NCBI GenBank assembly: GCA_964567125.1
Contig: CAZMLC010000057.1
Coordinates: 1-18,321, forward strand
Reading direction: 5' to 3'
Length of the DNA: 18,321 nt
Origin: CAZMLC01 sp964567125
GTDB lineage: Bacteria > Verrucomicrobiota > Kiritimatiellia > RFP12 > UBA1067
Under the pieces are notes generated by a model. It saw only the letters and a program-made list of their open reading frames with translations, was not told the origin of the DNA and did no database searches. Both the position numbers and the translations under genes were made by a program. Below, piece by piece: positions 7,501 through 15,046 of the stretch. Every line of letters begins with the position of its first letter. Positions within the stretch are counted from its first letter, which is position 1.

Positions 7501-8594
7501 AGATAGACCGCATCCATCAACGCCTCGATTTGCTTGGAGGCCGCCAACTGGACATTCTGATCGGAACTGGCCTTGGCCGCCTCGACCACCGGCTTCAGCT
7601 CAGCCAATTTCTTCAGCAGCTCGTCCTTGTTGCCATACGCGGCAGGATACTTCTCCGCATACCCCTTAATAGCACGCTCCAACGCCTCGCCATTGAAGAA
7701 CTTGAGGAAGGTCAGATTCAACAGCGTCTGCGATGCGCCGCGATAAGCCTTGCGGATCTTGGCCAGATCATCCAGCGTTTTCACCTCCGCAGCCGCCTTC
7801 TGCCATGCACCGCGTTCAGTCCCCGGCATAGCATTCACATACCGACGGGCCAGGTCGCTCAAAGCACCGGACTGCTTGCCGAAAATCTGACCGCTGTACT
7901 CAGCCTGGATATCCTCCACATCGGCGGGGAAATCGGCCAGGAGTCGGCTCATCACAGGATTGAGGTTGTGGAACGCCTCGAGCTTGGCCTGCGTCGCCAA
8001 CAGCGTCTCAATCCACGAGCCCTGCTTGGTATAAGCTGCAGCAACCTCGCCATCGGAAGCGGGATTGATCTTGCGGGCAATCGACTTGCCGACTGCCGCT
8101 GATTTCGCATCCGAACGAACCGGCAATTCAACAAAGGTCGGGCCCGGCTTGATGAGCGTCTGCTCCCACTTGACCTTGCGATCAGAACCGATAATCATCA
8201 CCGAGGCATCGTTCAAGCGAGTCGGAATCTCTTCGCGGTTGTAAACAATGATCTTTTCGATGGGCACTTCGCTTTTCAGGTCGACTTCCCACCACGGATT
8301 CGGCTTGTTTTCCGGCGTATGGGTAATGGAGTTCCCCTTCCACGACGTATCCGTATTGCCGTCAATCGCGCGCTTCGCATCGCCGCCATTGGCGGTTTCA
8401 TTCTGCGTGGCCACGCCTTTGAGCGCTACGTTTTCACCGTTTACGAAAACCAAGACTTCGCACAACGATAAGGTTGCCTGCGGTTTCTCGATCGCGACAC
8501 GAACATAACGACCTGCAACAGGCCCCTGCGCAAAAAGCGACTGAGCACCGAAAACAGACCCTAAACAAATGATACCAATCAACGAACTTCTCAT
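4542..8594 (-). CDS. Secreted multidomain protein: F5/8C, HzsA-like, diheme, FGE-like
   Basis: The product has 1350 residues. Order of parts: signal peptide (1 to about 23, ending LFAQ); an F5/8 type C (discoidin-like) domain at about 28-160 with AIDGNTDTSWKG and WWEVDL; a helical linker (about 165-365); a beta-propeller-like region (about 370-760) resembling the hydrazine synthase alpha middle domain and TolB/WD40-like repeats (DPCYLPDGRMLFVAT, MTMNPDGSDQQEFYG); two c-type heme sites, CMGCH (832-836) and CVGCH (882-886); an Ala/Pro linker near 1020-1045; and a formylglycine-generating-enzyme-like domain (about 1060-1350) with MNFARIPAGSFVMG, HGNVAEW and VVRGGSWYRR. The enzyme family's two active-site cysteines, expected shortly after GGS, are replaced here (Arg1320 and about Ala1325), so this domain is probably not a formylglycine-forming oxidase. 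Heme sites and signal peptide imply a periplasmic or outer-surface location. An AGGGGAG ribosome binding site supports the ATG at 8594. Substrate and reaction are unknown. Confidence 0.85.
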   Translation of the reverse strand: MRSSLIGIICLGSVFGAQSLFAQGPVAGRYVRVAIEKPQATLSLCEVLVFVNGENVALKGVATQNETANGGDAKRAIDGNTDTSWKGNSITHTPENKPNPWWEVDLKSEVPIEKIIVYNREEIPTRLNDASVMIIGSDRKVKWEQTLIKPGPTFVELPVRSDAKSAAVGKSIARKINPASDGEVAAAYTKQGSWIETLLATQAKLEAFHNLNPVMSRLLADFPADVEDIQAEYSGQIFGKQSGALSDLARRYVNAMPGTERGAWQKAAAEVKTLDDLAKIRKAYRGASQTLLNLTFLKFFNGEALERAIKGYAEKYPAAYGNKDELLKKLAELKPVVEAAKASSDQNVQLAASKQIEALMDAVYLKHPSVDFKEILFVRRSRASHSGFPNNWQGNSSVPLHGYINDVVRAPLKQADGVKPQILYASSAFIGDVDLHFDADRIAFSSGIQGEKGWRILETQLDKPGVAKHLTPQDMNDIDFYDPCYLPDGRMLFVATSGFHGVPCVTGSDYVGNTHLMEKDGSIRRLVFDQDNSWCPVVMNNGRVLYLRWEYTDSAHYFSRVMMTMNPDGSDQQEFYGSNSYWPNSMFYARPLPNSVTKFVAIVGGHHGLARQGEMTIFDAAKGRQETDGAVQQIPGYGKPVKNRTVDQLVNNSRPLFLHPFPLSDELFLVAMHEGPNDDFFVALADIYDNFMPLWQTKGSNLIEPLPLKKQHKPVLPVDRYRAGEKEATVYLVGADVGDGLRGVPKGKVKKLRVFQYSYSPRNTGGHYHIGFEGPWDARVLLGTVNVEADGSCMFKAPANTPLAVQPLDENGNAMQQMRSWLVGVPGEVISCMGCHERQNAAPPTTASVASRKKAQAIQPWYGQSRNFSFEREVQPVLDQACVGCHNSKSTAKNKLGQPIPNFENTKSYDNFSTAYVNLHPYVRRNGPEGDYHLLMPLEFHVDTSELFQMLKKGHKNVQLTAEQMDRLITWAELNVPYWGSWSERDGDKVTRALDRRKELAKKWANIDVDPEVVVNPYKPSEFKAPAPATAPAPAPTVAGFPFDAAKAKALQGANATQAFDLGDGLKMNFARIPAGSFVMGANDETPVERPMSVVKIDKAFWMATLEVSQEQMIQFNKHFNNGVYDKHYKDQVNRGYYMGPDPEFQMEGCMQFPAIRVSWEEANAYCAWLSKKIGKKVLLPTEAQWEWACRAGSAGPLNFGDFNTDFSTSANLADYMFIEWAVTGVDPKPIARGDDPKPARLPSALWDYELRDRRFNDKVFHLAKVGSYMPNAWGLYDMHGNVAEWTRSAYKPYPYSDSDGRNNAIVDEYKVVRGGSWYRRQLLATSSWRWRYSGWMRPFDVGFRVVIEE

Positions 8595-8623
8595 GGAGGT
8601 CTCCCCTTATTATTCGACCTTCC

Positions 8624-8652
8624 ACTATACTGGATATGCGTACCACTTTCCA
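8624..8652 (-). promoter_or_regulatory. Promoter of the 1350-residue gene
   Basis: On the minus strand: TGGAAA (8647-8652), a 17-base spacer, then TATAGT (8624-8629), about 29 bases upstream of the ATG at 8594. The -10 is a 5/6 match and identical to that of the ABC cluster promoter; the -35 is a 4/6 match. Confidence 0.5.
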
Positions 8653-8675
8653 GCCTATTCTTTAACATTTCCTCG

Positions 8676-8704
8676 TTGAAACCAAAACCCGAAACAGGTA
8701 ATAT
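8676..8704 (+). promoter_or_regulatory. Promoter of serS
   Basis: TTGAAA (8676-8681), a 17-base spacer and TAATAT (8699-8704), close to sigma-70 consensus with ideal spacing. Transcription should begin near 8710-8712, just before the leader hairpin, which also argues that the serS start lies downstream at 8787 and not within this promoter. Confidence 0.65.
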
Positions 8705-8714
8705 GGAAAGGGTG

Positions 8715-8764
8715 ATGCGCCAAGAGCCCTGTCGCGGCCTAAATCAGGCCTGGGTCTGGCGCAT
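8715..8764 (+). promoter_or_regulatory. Structured 5' leader of serS
   Basis: An extended three-part hairpin fills most of the predicted 76-base leader. The outer stem is ATGCGCCA (8715-8722) with TGGCGCAT (8757-8764), perfect over 8 bp. A middle stem pairs AGAGCCC (8723-8729) with GGGTCT (8752-8757 region) around one bulged base. An inner stem GGCCT (8736-8740) with AGGCC (8746-8750) closes on AAATC. The Shine-Dalgarno sequence (8773-8778) lies just after the outer stem. It matches no riboswitch class I recognise. It could be an attenuator, a protein-binding element for autoregulation or an mRNA-stabilising cap. Confidence 0.5.
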
Positions 8765-8786
8765 TTTCAGTGAAGGGATATGCCTC

Positions 8787-10064
8787 ATGTTAGATATCAA
8801 GCGGATTCGCGATAATTTTGATGAAGTCAGTGAAGGTCTGCGCCGGCGCGGTGCTGATCTGGCCTTAGCGGAAACAGCGCGCGACCTCGACGCCAAGCGG
8901 CGCAGCATCCTTGTTCAGGCGGATGAACTGAAAGCGCAGCGCAATGCGCGCTCGAAAGAGATCGGCGCCCTCAAGAAGGCCGGGAAGGACACGGAAGCCG
9001 TCCAGGCGGATGTCCGCGCGATCGGCGATCAGATCGCGGCCCTCGACATTGAATTGCGCAGTGTGGAGGAGGCGCTCGAAACCGCCATGCTCCGCATTCC
9101 GAATGTACCCTGTAAAACCATCCCGACAGGACCGGATGCCTCCGCGAACCGCGTGGCCGGCACCTGGGGTCAGGCGCCTACCTTTGCGTTTAAGCCCCTG
9201 GATCACATCGTGCTGGGCGAAAAGTTGGGACTCTTCGATCTGCCGCGCGGCACCAAGATCACGGGCTCGGGCTTCCCCCTGCTCAAGGGTGCCGGCTCCA
9301 AGCTGCAGCGCGCACTGATCCAGTACATGCTCGACCTCCACACGGAAAAGCACGGTTATACGGAACTGCTCCCGCCCTTTGTCGTGAACAGCGCCTCCAT
9401 GCGCGGCACAGGCCAGCTGCCTAAGATGGCGGAAGATATGTATCACTGCGAAATCGACGACCTGTGGCTCATCCCCACCGCCGAAGTGCCGGTGACGAAC
9501 TTCTACCGCGATGAGATCATCGATGCGCCGTTGCCGATTTATTTGACGGCCTACACCCCCTGTTTCCGGCGCGAAGCAGGTTCTGCCGGCAAGGATACAC
9601 GCGGCATTCTGCGCGTGCACCAGTTCGACAAAGTCGAGATGGTGAAATTCGTCGAACCGGAGACCTCCTATGCGGAACTCGAAACGCTCCTCAAAAACGC
9701 GGAAGAAGTACTCCAGAATCTTGGTCTGCACTACCGCATTCTGGAGCTCTGCTCCGGTGATATCAGCTTTTCCGCAGCGAAATGCTACGACATCGAGCTG
9801 TGGGCGCCCGGACAGCAAGGCTGGCTGGAGGTTTCCAGCTGCTCGAACTTCGAGGACTTCCAAGCCCGCCGCCTGAACTGCCGCTACCGCGACGCCAACG
9901 GCAAGCCGCGCCTCGTCCACACGCTGAACGGATCCGGCGTGGCGCTGCCCCGCCTCGTGATCGCGCTGCTGGAACAGTTCCAGCAGGAAGACGGTTCGGT
10001 CATCATTCCTGATGTGCTGCGCCCCTACATGCGCGGCCTCGAAAAGCTGACGCCCGTCAGCTAA
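8787..10064 (+). CDS. serS: Seryl-tRNA synthetase
   Basis: The product has 425 residues, the usual bacterial length, and charges tRNA-Ser (and tRNA-Sec if present) with serine in the cytoplasm. It starts MLDIKRIRDN, the standard SerRS N-terminus, from ATG 8787 with an AAGGGA ribosome binding site 8 bases upstream; a longer open frame reaching 8676 would begin inside the promoter and is rejected. The N-terminal coiled-coil tRNA-binding arm spans about 28-105. The class II catalytic core follows: TAEVP (231-235) binding serine, motif 2 FRREAGSAGKDTRG (260-273) and motif 3 NGSGVALPR (381-389). All key residues appear intact. The gene is monocistronic, with its own promoter, structured leader and terminator, and is divergent from the 1350-residue gene. 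Confidence 0.97.
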   Translation: MLDIKRIRDNFDEVSEGLRRRGADLALAETARDLDAKRRSILVQADELKAQRNARSKEIGALKKAGKDTEAVQADVRAIGDQIAALDIELRSVEEALETAMLRIPNVPCKTIPTGPDASANRVAGTWGQAPTFAFKPLDHIVLGEKLGLFDLPRGTKITGSGFPLLKGAGSKLQRALIQYMLDLHTEKHGYTELLPPFVVNSASMRGTGQLPKMAEDMYHCEIDDLWLIPTAEVPVTNFYRDEIIDAPLPIYLTAYTPCFRREAGSAGKDTRGILRVHQFDKVEMVKFVEPETSYAELETLLKNAEEVLQNLGLHYRILELCSGDISFSAAKCYDIELWAPGQQGWLEVSSCSNFEDFQARRLNCRYRDANGKPRLVHTLNGSGVALPRLVIALLEQFQQEDGSVIIPDVLRPYMRGLEKLTPVS

Positions 10065-10087
10065 GCGCAACGTACGATACGCTCGAA

Positions 10088-10126
10088 AAAAGGGACAGGA
10101 AAACGGATCGCGTTCCTGTCCCTTTT
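10088..10126. terminator. Bidirectional terminator after serS
   Basis: AAAAGGGACAGGAA (10088-10101) and TTCCTGTCCCTTTT (10113-10126) form a perfect 14-bp stem with an 11-base loop. The T-run on one side and the A-run on the other make it effective in both directions, ending serS from the left and the DUF2007/MacAB operon from the right. Confidence 0.9.
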
Positions 10127-10136
10127 CATTTTAAAT

Positions 10137-10358
10137 TTAGTCGTCGCTGGTTGACAACGCCTGCTTGGCCGCATCCGCAGTGCAGGCGTTCACCATCAAA
10201 CGCACGCCGGTAAAGGCCTGCAGATAGGGATACATTCCCCCGCAATCATCCTTCAGAATGCAGGATGCGATTGATGCCTGCGCTAATTTTATCCGCGCAA
10301 GCTCCGCCTCCATCTCGCTTGAAAATGTCGCGATACAGATCAGTTCATCCGTAGCCAT
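10137..10358 (-). CDS. DUF2007-family small protein
   Basis: The product has 73 residues, matching the DUF2007 'putative signal transducing protein' family. The visible signature is a short alpha/beta fold with an ICIATFSSEMEAELARIKL opening, where an early strand is followed by a helix that begins with the conserved Glu-Ala-Glu, then a GGMYPYL turn (about 40-46) and a GVRLMV strand. Family members have a ferredoxin-like fold and no firmly established biochemical role. Two adjacent ATG codons exist; the second (10356-10358) is preferred because GAGG then sits at a normal 6-base spacing, while the first would touch it. The gene lies 16 bases after the MacB-type permease and before the shared terminator, so it is the last gene of that operon and may modulate the pump or simply be co-transcribed. 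Confidence 0.75.
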   Translation of the reverse strand: MATDELICIATFSSEMEAELARIKLAQASIASCILKDDCGGMYPYLQAFTGVRLMVNACTADAAKQALSTSDD

Positions 10359-10374
10359 CATCCACCTCGAGCGG

Positions 10375-11601
10375 TTATTCGTAACGCAGGCAGTCGATGG
10401 GATTCAGCCGCGACGCGCGCAGCGCAGGATAGAACCCGAAAAAGACGCCCACCAGCGAACTGAATCCAAAGGAGATCACGACCGACGCCATGGTCACCGC
10501 CACGGGCCAGCCATTGAGCTGTCCCACCATCCGTGCGCCGAAAACACCGAGGACAATACCCAGCACGCCCCCTAACGTCGCGAGCATGGCGGCCTCCGTC
10601 AAAAACTGCAGCAGGATCGCCATGGGCGCAGCGCCGATCGCCATGCGCAGCCCGATCTCGCGCGTACGCTCGGTCACGGAGACCAGCATGATGTTCATGA
10701 TTCCGATACCGCCCACCAAGAGGGCGATCGAGGCCACCACCGCCATGAGGATGGTCATCAGGCTCGAAATGCTCGTGGCCATTTCCGTGATCTCGGTCAT
10801 ATCGATAATGGTAAAATCGTCCTCCACGCCATCAGCCAGACGGTGCCGCTGCCGCAACAGCGCGGAGAGCTGCTTTTTCGCCTCCTCCAGCATGCCCATG
10901 TCGTGCAGGCTGAAGAGCAGCTGGTCGACGTTGTTGAACGAACCGCGTTTCAGCACGCGCTGAACCGTGGTCAGTGGCGCAATCACGATGTCGTCCTGAT
11001 CCTGCCCCATGGAGTTCGTCCCCTTTTTCGCGAGGATGCCCAGAACCCGGAACGGAATGTTGCGGATGCGGAAGGTTTCGCCAATCGGCGATGCCCCGTT
11101 GAACAGATTGTCCGCCACGGTCTGACCGATCACGCAGACGCGCGCAGCCGTCCGCACATCACCAGCGGAAAAGAACGATCCCTCAGCGACATCCCACTTG
11201 CGCACAATCACAAAATCAGGCATTACGCCCTGCACCTGCGTCGACCAGTTGTTCTCCTGAAAAATGATCTGGCCGCCACTGCGCACCAGCGGCGTAAACG
11301 CCTTGATCAGATCCGGATAGTCGCGCAGCATAGATTCACCATCTTCGCGCATCAGCGTCTGCTGACCGCCCATGCCGCCGTGGACACCGCCCTTCTTCAT
11401 GCTGCCGCCGAGCACGATGATCAGATTGTCGCCCATGGCATTGATCTGACCCTTCACGCTGCTAGATGCGCCCTCGCCAATAGCCACCACGGCGATCACC
11501 GCGCCAATACCGAAGATAATGCCGAGCGCGGTCAGCAGCGAGCGGACCTTGTTGCGCAGCAGGGCGCGCAGCGCGACTTTAAAAATCATCATGCCGTTCA
11601 T
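10375..11601 (-). CDS. MacB-type ABC transporter permease
   Basis: The product has 408 residues with the four-helix MacB/FtsX layout: helix 1 at about 21-43 (SLLTALGIIFGIGAVIAVVA), a large periplasmic domain (about 45-285), then three helices near the C-terminus, including the conserved GGIGIMNIMLVSVTERTREIG region and a final GFYPALRASRLNPIDCLRYE-like tail. It belongs to type VII ABC systems, which do not carry substrate through the membrane but work by mechanotransmission, driving transfer from periplasm to a TolC-like exit duct. Unlike E. coli MacB, the ATPase is a separate chain encoded immediately upstream, with an ATGA overlap. A glycine-rich stretch (about 65-79) early in the periplasmic domain is a local peculiarity. 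Ribosome binding site AAGGTGG is visible. Confidence 0.9.
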   Translation of the reverse strand: MNGMMIFKVALRALLRNKVRSLLTALGIIFGIGAVIAVVAIGEGASSSVKGQINAMGDNLIIVLGGSMKKGGVHGGMGGQQTLMREDGESMLRDYPDLIKAFTPLVRSGGQIIFQENNWSTQVQGVMPDFVIVRKWDVAEGSFFSAGDVRTAARVCVIGQTVADNLFNGASPIGETFRIRNIPFRVLGILAKKGTNSMGQDQDDIVIAPLTTVQRVLKRGSFNNVDQLLFSLHDMGMLEEAKKQLSALLRQRHRLADGVEDDFTIIDMTEITEMATSISSLMTILMAVVASIALLVGGIGIMNIMLVSVTERTREIGLRMAIGAAPMAILLQFLTEAAMLATLGGVLGIVLGVFGARMVGQLNGWPVAVTMASVVISFGFSSLVGVFFGFYPALRASRLNPIDCLRYE

Positions 11602-12269
11602 GGCACCACCTTTCCATCGCGCATCACGATCTTGCGCTTGGCGAAAGCAGCGACATCGTCTTCATGCGTCACCATCACGATCGTCTGCCCCTGCGCATTC
11701 AGTTCCTTGAAAAAGTTCATGATGTCCCGGGTCGATTGCGAATCAAGATTGCCGGTCGGCTCATCCGCCAGCAGCAACGGCGGATTGTTCATCAAAGCCC
11801 GCGCAATGGCCACGCGCTGCTGCTGCCCGCCCGAGAGTTGCGCCGGCGTATGCAGCATGCGGTCGCCCAGTCCCACCTGAGCCAGCAGCGTTTCCGCGCG
11901 TTCATGCAGCGCCTTGCCGCGCAACGCCGAGGCGTTGTAGAGCATCGGCAACTCCACGTTTTCACGCGCGGAGGTACGCGCCAACAAATTGAAATTCTGG
12001 AAGACAAAACCGATCTTCTGATTGCGCACCTTGGCCAGCGCGGCACGGTTGAGGCCTGCCACGGGCGTGCCATCCAGATCGTAGTCTCCCGAGGTCGGCA
12101 CATCCAGACAGCCGATCACATTCAGCAGCGTGCTTTTGCCAGAACCGCTCGGCCCCATGATGGCGACAAAGTCACCGTACGGCACCTGGACGGAAACCCC
12201 GTTGAGGGCCCAGACCTCCTGCTCACCCATACGATAGCCGCGCTTTAACTCTCGAATATCGATTAACAT
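11598..12269 (-). CDS. MacB/LolD-type ABC ATPase
   Basis: The product has 223 residues from ATG 12269. A longer frame reaching 12326 overlaps the upstream adaptor gene and starts with an Arg/Cys-rich tail that looks artificial, while 12269 has AAGGGA as ribosome binding site. Motifs are complete: Walker A GPSGSGKST (39-47), Q-loop Gln91, signature LSGGQ (145-149), Walker B LLLADEP (165-171), D-loop region TGNLD and H-loop His202 (VTHEDD). This compact type powers MacB, LolCDE and FtsEX-like systems. It is located between the periplasmic adaptor (10 bases apart) and its permease (overlapping), so the partner is clear. Confidence 0.93.
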   Translation of the reverse strand: MLIDIRELKRGYRMGEQEVWALNGVSVQVPYGDFVAIMGPSGSGKSTLLNVIGCLDVPTSGDYDLDGTPVAGLNRAALAKVRNQKIGFVFQNFNLLARTSARENVELPMLYNASALRGKALHERAETLLAQVGLGDRMLHTPAQLSGGQQQRVAIARALMNNPPLLLADEPTGNLDSQSTRDIMNFFKELNAQGQTIVMVTHEDDVAAFAKRKIVMRDGKVVP

Positions 12270-12279
12270 GAGCGTTCCC

Positions 12280-13611
12280 TTACCGCGTAGCCCGCCGCAT
12301 CTGCGATCCCGGCATCTTCGGTGCAAACGGATTGTTCTCGACCGGCGCTTTGTCCGACGCCGTAACCTGGCCCACCACCACTTCGCGTCCTTCTAACGCC
12401 GCCTCGGCCTCAATTCCGATCCACGTACCATCCGACAAGATGGATTTGACCGCATGCTGCTGCGGCTTGCCGTCCGCATCCAACACCCAGATCTTCTGTT
12501 TGTCGCGGCTCGTCCCCCACGACTTTGCGCTGTGCACATTGCCCGCATCGTTGGTTGCGGCCTTAAGCAGATCCGGCGGCGTAAAACGCAAGGCCGAGGA
12601 AGGTACGCGCAGCACCTTTTCCGCACGTCCGGTCTCAATCGCAAGGTTCGCCGTCATGCCGGGGAAGAGCAGCTTCTGCGGATTCGGTGCCTCGATGATC
12701 ACCGGGAAGGTCACAACGTTCTGCACCGTGGTCGCAGCCATGCGGACCTGTACGACCTCACCAGTAAAGACCACGCGGCTGTGCGCATCGACGGTAAAGG
12801 TCACGCGCTGCTTCATGCGGATGCCGCCCACGTCGGATTCCGGAATATCGGCCTTGATCTGGATGCGCGTCAGATCCGTGGCGATCGTAAAAATCGTCTG
12901 CGCATTCATGCTCGACACCACGGTCTGCCCCTCATCCACGTTGCGCTCAATGATGACGCCATCCACCGGCGAATGGATCTTCGTATACCCCAGATTGGCG
13001 CGTGAAAGCCGCAAGGCCGCCTGCGATTGCTGCACAGCCGCCTTGGACTGCTCGATCGAAGCCTGCGTCTGCGACACAGCCCCTTCATTCTGCTTGAGTT
13101 GCGCGCGCAAAGCATCGCGATTCGACAGCGCAGTATCATAATCCGACTGCGCGATCATCTTGGCGTCCAACATCTGGCTGATACGCGCCAGCTCCTTCTC
13201 CGCCAGCTCCAGCTTGGCCTTGGTCTGCTCGACATTGGCGCGCGCCTGCTGATTGTTGGCCTGTGCCGAGAGCACGCTGGCCTGGGCCGAAGCGAGTGAA
13301 GCCTCGTCCTTGGCCACGTTTGCTTCGTAGACGGCAGGATCGATCTGTGCAATGCACTGCCCGACTTTGACTTCATCGTTAAAGTCCGCATAGAGCTTTA
13401 AGATCGGGCCGTTCACCTGCGTGCCGACCAGAATATTCTTGATCGGCTGGACCGTACCCGTCGCCCGCACCTCCTGAACGATCTCGCCGCGCTCGATCGT
13501 CCGCGTGCGCCACGCCATGCTGACAGGCTGCGGCTTCCATTTATTCCATCCGAACCATCCGCCAGCACCCACCACGCAAAGCACAATCACACTAATGATA
13601 AACGTCTTCAT
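12280..13611 (-). CDS. MacA-like periplasmic adaptor (membrane fusion protein)
   Basis: The product has 443 residues. An N-terminal membrane anchor (about 3-22) is followed by the first half of a lipoyl/barrel-sandwich domain (about 42-92, with GTVQPIKNILVGTQVNG), a long alpha-helical hairpin (about 98-207, rich in Ala, Gln and Lys) and the second lipoyl half (IHSPVDGVIIERNVDEGQTV, 212-231). A beta-barrel domain (about 245-335) and a membrane-proximal C-terminal domain complete it. This order is that of MacA/HlyD-type adaptors that bridge an inner-membrane transporter to a TolC-like duct. The helical hairpin is long enough to contact the outer-membrane protein encoded just upstream. The C-terminal tail contains an insertion with Lys/Ser/Trp and ends in a basic stretch. 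Substrates of such pumps include macrolides, peptides and lipids; none can be named here. Confidence 0.9.
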   Translation of the reverse strand: MKTFIISVIVLCVVGAGGWFGWNKWKPQPVSMAWRTRTIERGEIVQEVRATGTVQPIKNILVGTQVNGPILKLYADFNDEVKVGQCIAQIDPAVYEANVAKDEASLASAQASVLSAQANNQQARANVEQTKAKLELAEKELARISQMLDAKMIAQSDYDTALSNRDALRAQLKQNEGAVSQTQASIEQSKAAVQQSQAALRLSRANLGYTKIHSPVDGVIIERNVDEGQTVVSSMNAQTIFTIATDLTRIQIKADIPESDVGGIRMKQRVTFTVDAHSRVVFTGEVVQVRMAATTVQNVVTFPVIIEAPNPQKLLFPGMTANLAIETGRAEKVLRVPSSALRFTPPDLLKAATNDAGNVHSAKSWGTSRDKQKIWVLDADGKPQQHAVKSILSDGTWIGIEAEAALEGREVVVGQVTASDKAPVENNPFAPKMPGSQMRRATR

Positions 13612-13632
13612 ATTCCCGCCATTCGTTTTTCG

Positions 13633-14991
13633 TTAAAACTGAGGTTCAATTCCGACCACTGCATAAATTCCGGCTTTGGCCTTTTCAATCGCATACTCGG
13701 CCTTCACATTCGACGAACAGGCCTTGATATACAACACCTGCGCATCGTTCAGTTCGAGGATGGAGCTCAAGCCAATATCAAATTGTTTCCGCTCCAACGT
13801 GTAGTTCTCCAACGTCTGGACCTGCATCTCTTCCGCGACCAGCTTGCTCTGCATCGCCGTCAGATAGGCGGTGTGCGCCTGAATCAGCTTGCTGGTGACT
13901 TGCAACTCCTGATCCACCAGATTGGCGCGCGCCTGACGCAGCGCGGCCTCGGACTGCCGAATCGTATCGCGGCGCTGCCACCCGGTAAAGAGATCCTGCA
14001 GAATCGAGGCCCCCCAGCTGATTCCCCACGTCTGCGGATCTGTTCCATACGACGTGCTCGCCGACGCGCGCAGCTGCGGATAGAGCTCGGCGATTGCCTG
14101 ATCCACGGCAGCAGAAGCTGCAGCCACCTTGGCCTGCAAGAGCCGCAAATTCGGATTGTTGGTCTTGGCGACACTCAGCAGCGTCTCGATATTTTCCACG
14201 TCCGCAGGCTGCGGCAACTTGTATGAGGGCTGGATTTCAAAGATGAACGGCGTTTTCAAACAGAGTTCCTGACTCAGCGTCGCCTGCGCATTGCGGATGG
14301 TGTTGCTCGTCACCAACAGCGAAAGCAAGGCCTCGCTGCGATCCGCGCGCGTCTTGGTGATATCGTAATTCCGTCCCTTGCCGATCTTGAACTTGAGTTC
14401 CGCCTGCCGCAGCAGCTCGGAATAGAGGCGCAGATTCTCCATGTCGACCGCCTGCTGGGCCTGGGCTTCGGCTAAGGAGAAATAGGCCGTACAGACCGCG
14501 AGCGTCCGCTGCAAAACCGTTGCGCGCAACGAGGCGCTCGCACCGATCAGCTGTTCCACGGCGGCGCGCTGTTTGGCGCGCGTGCGTCCGAAATCGTAAA
14601 GCACCCACGAAAGGGAGAGGCTGGCCTCAAACGAATCCGAGGTCACGCGATCCCAGTCGCTCGCTTCGCTGGACTGCGTTGAACCCCCATAGGAACCGGA
14701 TGCGGAAAGCACGGGACGGAGATTGACTCCGGCCTGGTGAACCGCGATCTCCGCGGAAACCACATTCTGCGTCGCGACAACCATCTCCGGATGCCAGCCC
14801 AATGAGACGCGCTGCGCCTCCGGCAATGTGACAATCGTGTCATCTTTGAATTGGAACAATGTTTCGGAGAATGCGCGTTCGCCCGGAGGCAATGACGCAT
14901 CCGACGCCCGTTGCGCCTCGCGCGCGGACCGCACCGTGGCACATCCTGCACACAGCAGAATGCAGGTGCTTACAAAGATCGCTTTGACCAT
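13633..14991 (-). CDS. TolC-like outer-membrane efflux lipoprotein
   Basis: The product has 452 residues. The N-terminus has a short signal with a lipobox-like CAGC around Cys17, suggesting a lipoprotein anchor as in OprM/NodT-type channels, although Cys at the -3 position is unusual. The rest shows the internal duplication of the outer membrane efflux protein family: two halves, each with long amphipathic helices and beta segments (FEASLSLSWVLYDFG in the first, WGISWGASILQDLFTG in the second). It should trimerise into a periplasm-spanning duct for the adaptor and MacB-type permease encoded next. A clear AAGGGAGAG ribosome binding site precedes the ATG at 14991. It is 21 bases ahead of the adaptor gene and 55 bases after the CPBP gene. 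Confidence 0.9.
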   Translation of the reverse strand: MVKAIFVSTCILLCAGCATVRSAREAQRASDASLPPGERAFSETLFQFKDDTIVTLPEAQRVSLGWHPEMVVATQNVVSAEIAVHQAGVNLRPVLSASGSYGGSTQSSEASDWDRVTSDSFEASLSLSWVLYDFGRTRAKQRAAVEQLIGASASLRATVLQRTLAVCTAYFSLAEAQAQQAVDMENLRLYSELLRQAELKFKIGKGRNYDITKTRADRSEALLSLLVTSNTIRNAQATLSQELCLKTPFIFEIQPSYKLPQPADVENIETLLSVAKTNNPNLRLLQAKVAAASAAVDQAIAELYPQLRASASTSYGTDPQTWGISWGASILQDLFTGWQRRDTIRQSEAALRQARANLVDQELQVTSKLIQAHTAYLTAMQSKLVAEEMQVQTLENYTLERKQFDIGLSSILELNDAQVLYIKACSSNVKAEYAIEKAKAGIYAVVGIEPQF

Positions 14992-15046
14992 GAACTCTCC
15001 CTTATTTTTATAAAAAACGGTAATACCTTGGTTTTATTGCTCGCTT

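Noticed and set aside
8676..8786. N-terminal extension of serS
   Set aside because: It overlaps the predicted promoter and leader hairpin, has no ribosome binding site and does not match the standard SerRS N-terminus that starts at 8787.
12270..12326. Extended start of the MacB-type ATPase
   Set aside because: The extension overlaps the adaptor's 3' end and is Arg/Cys-rich, while 12269 has a good ribosome binding site.
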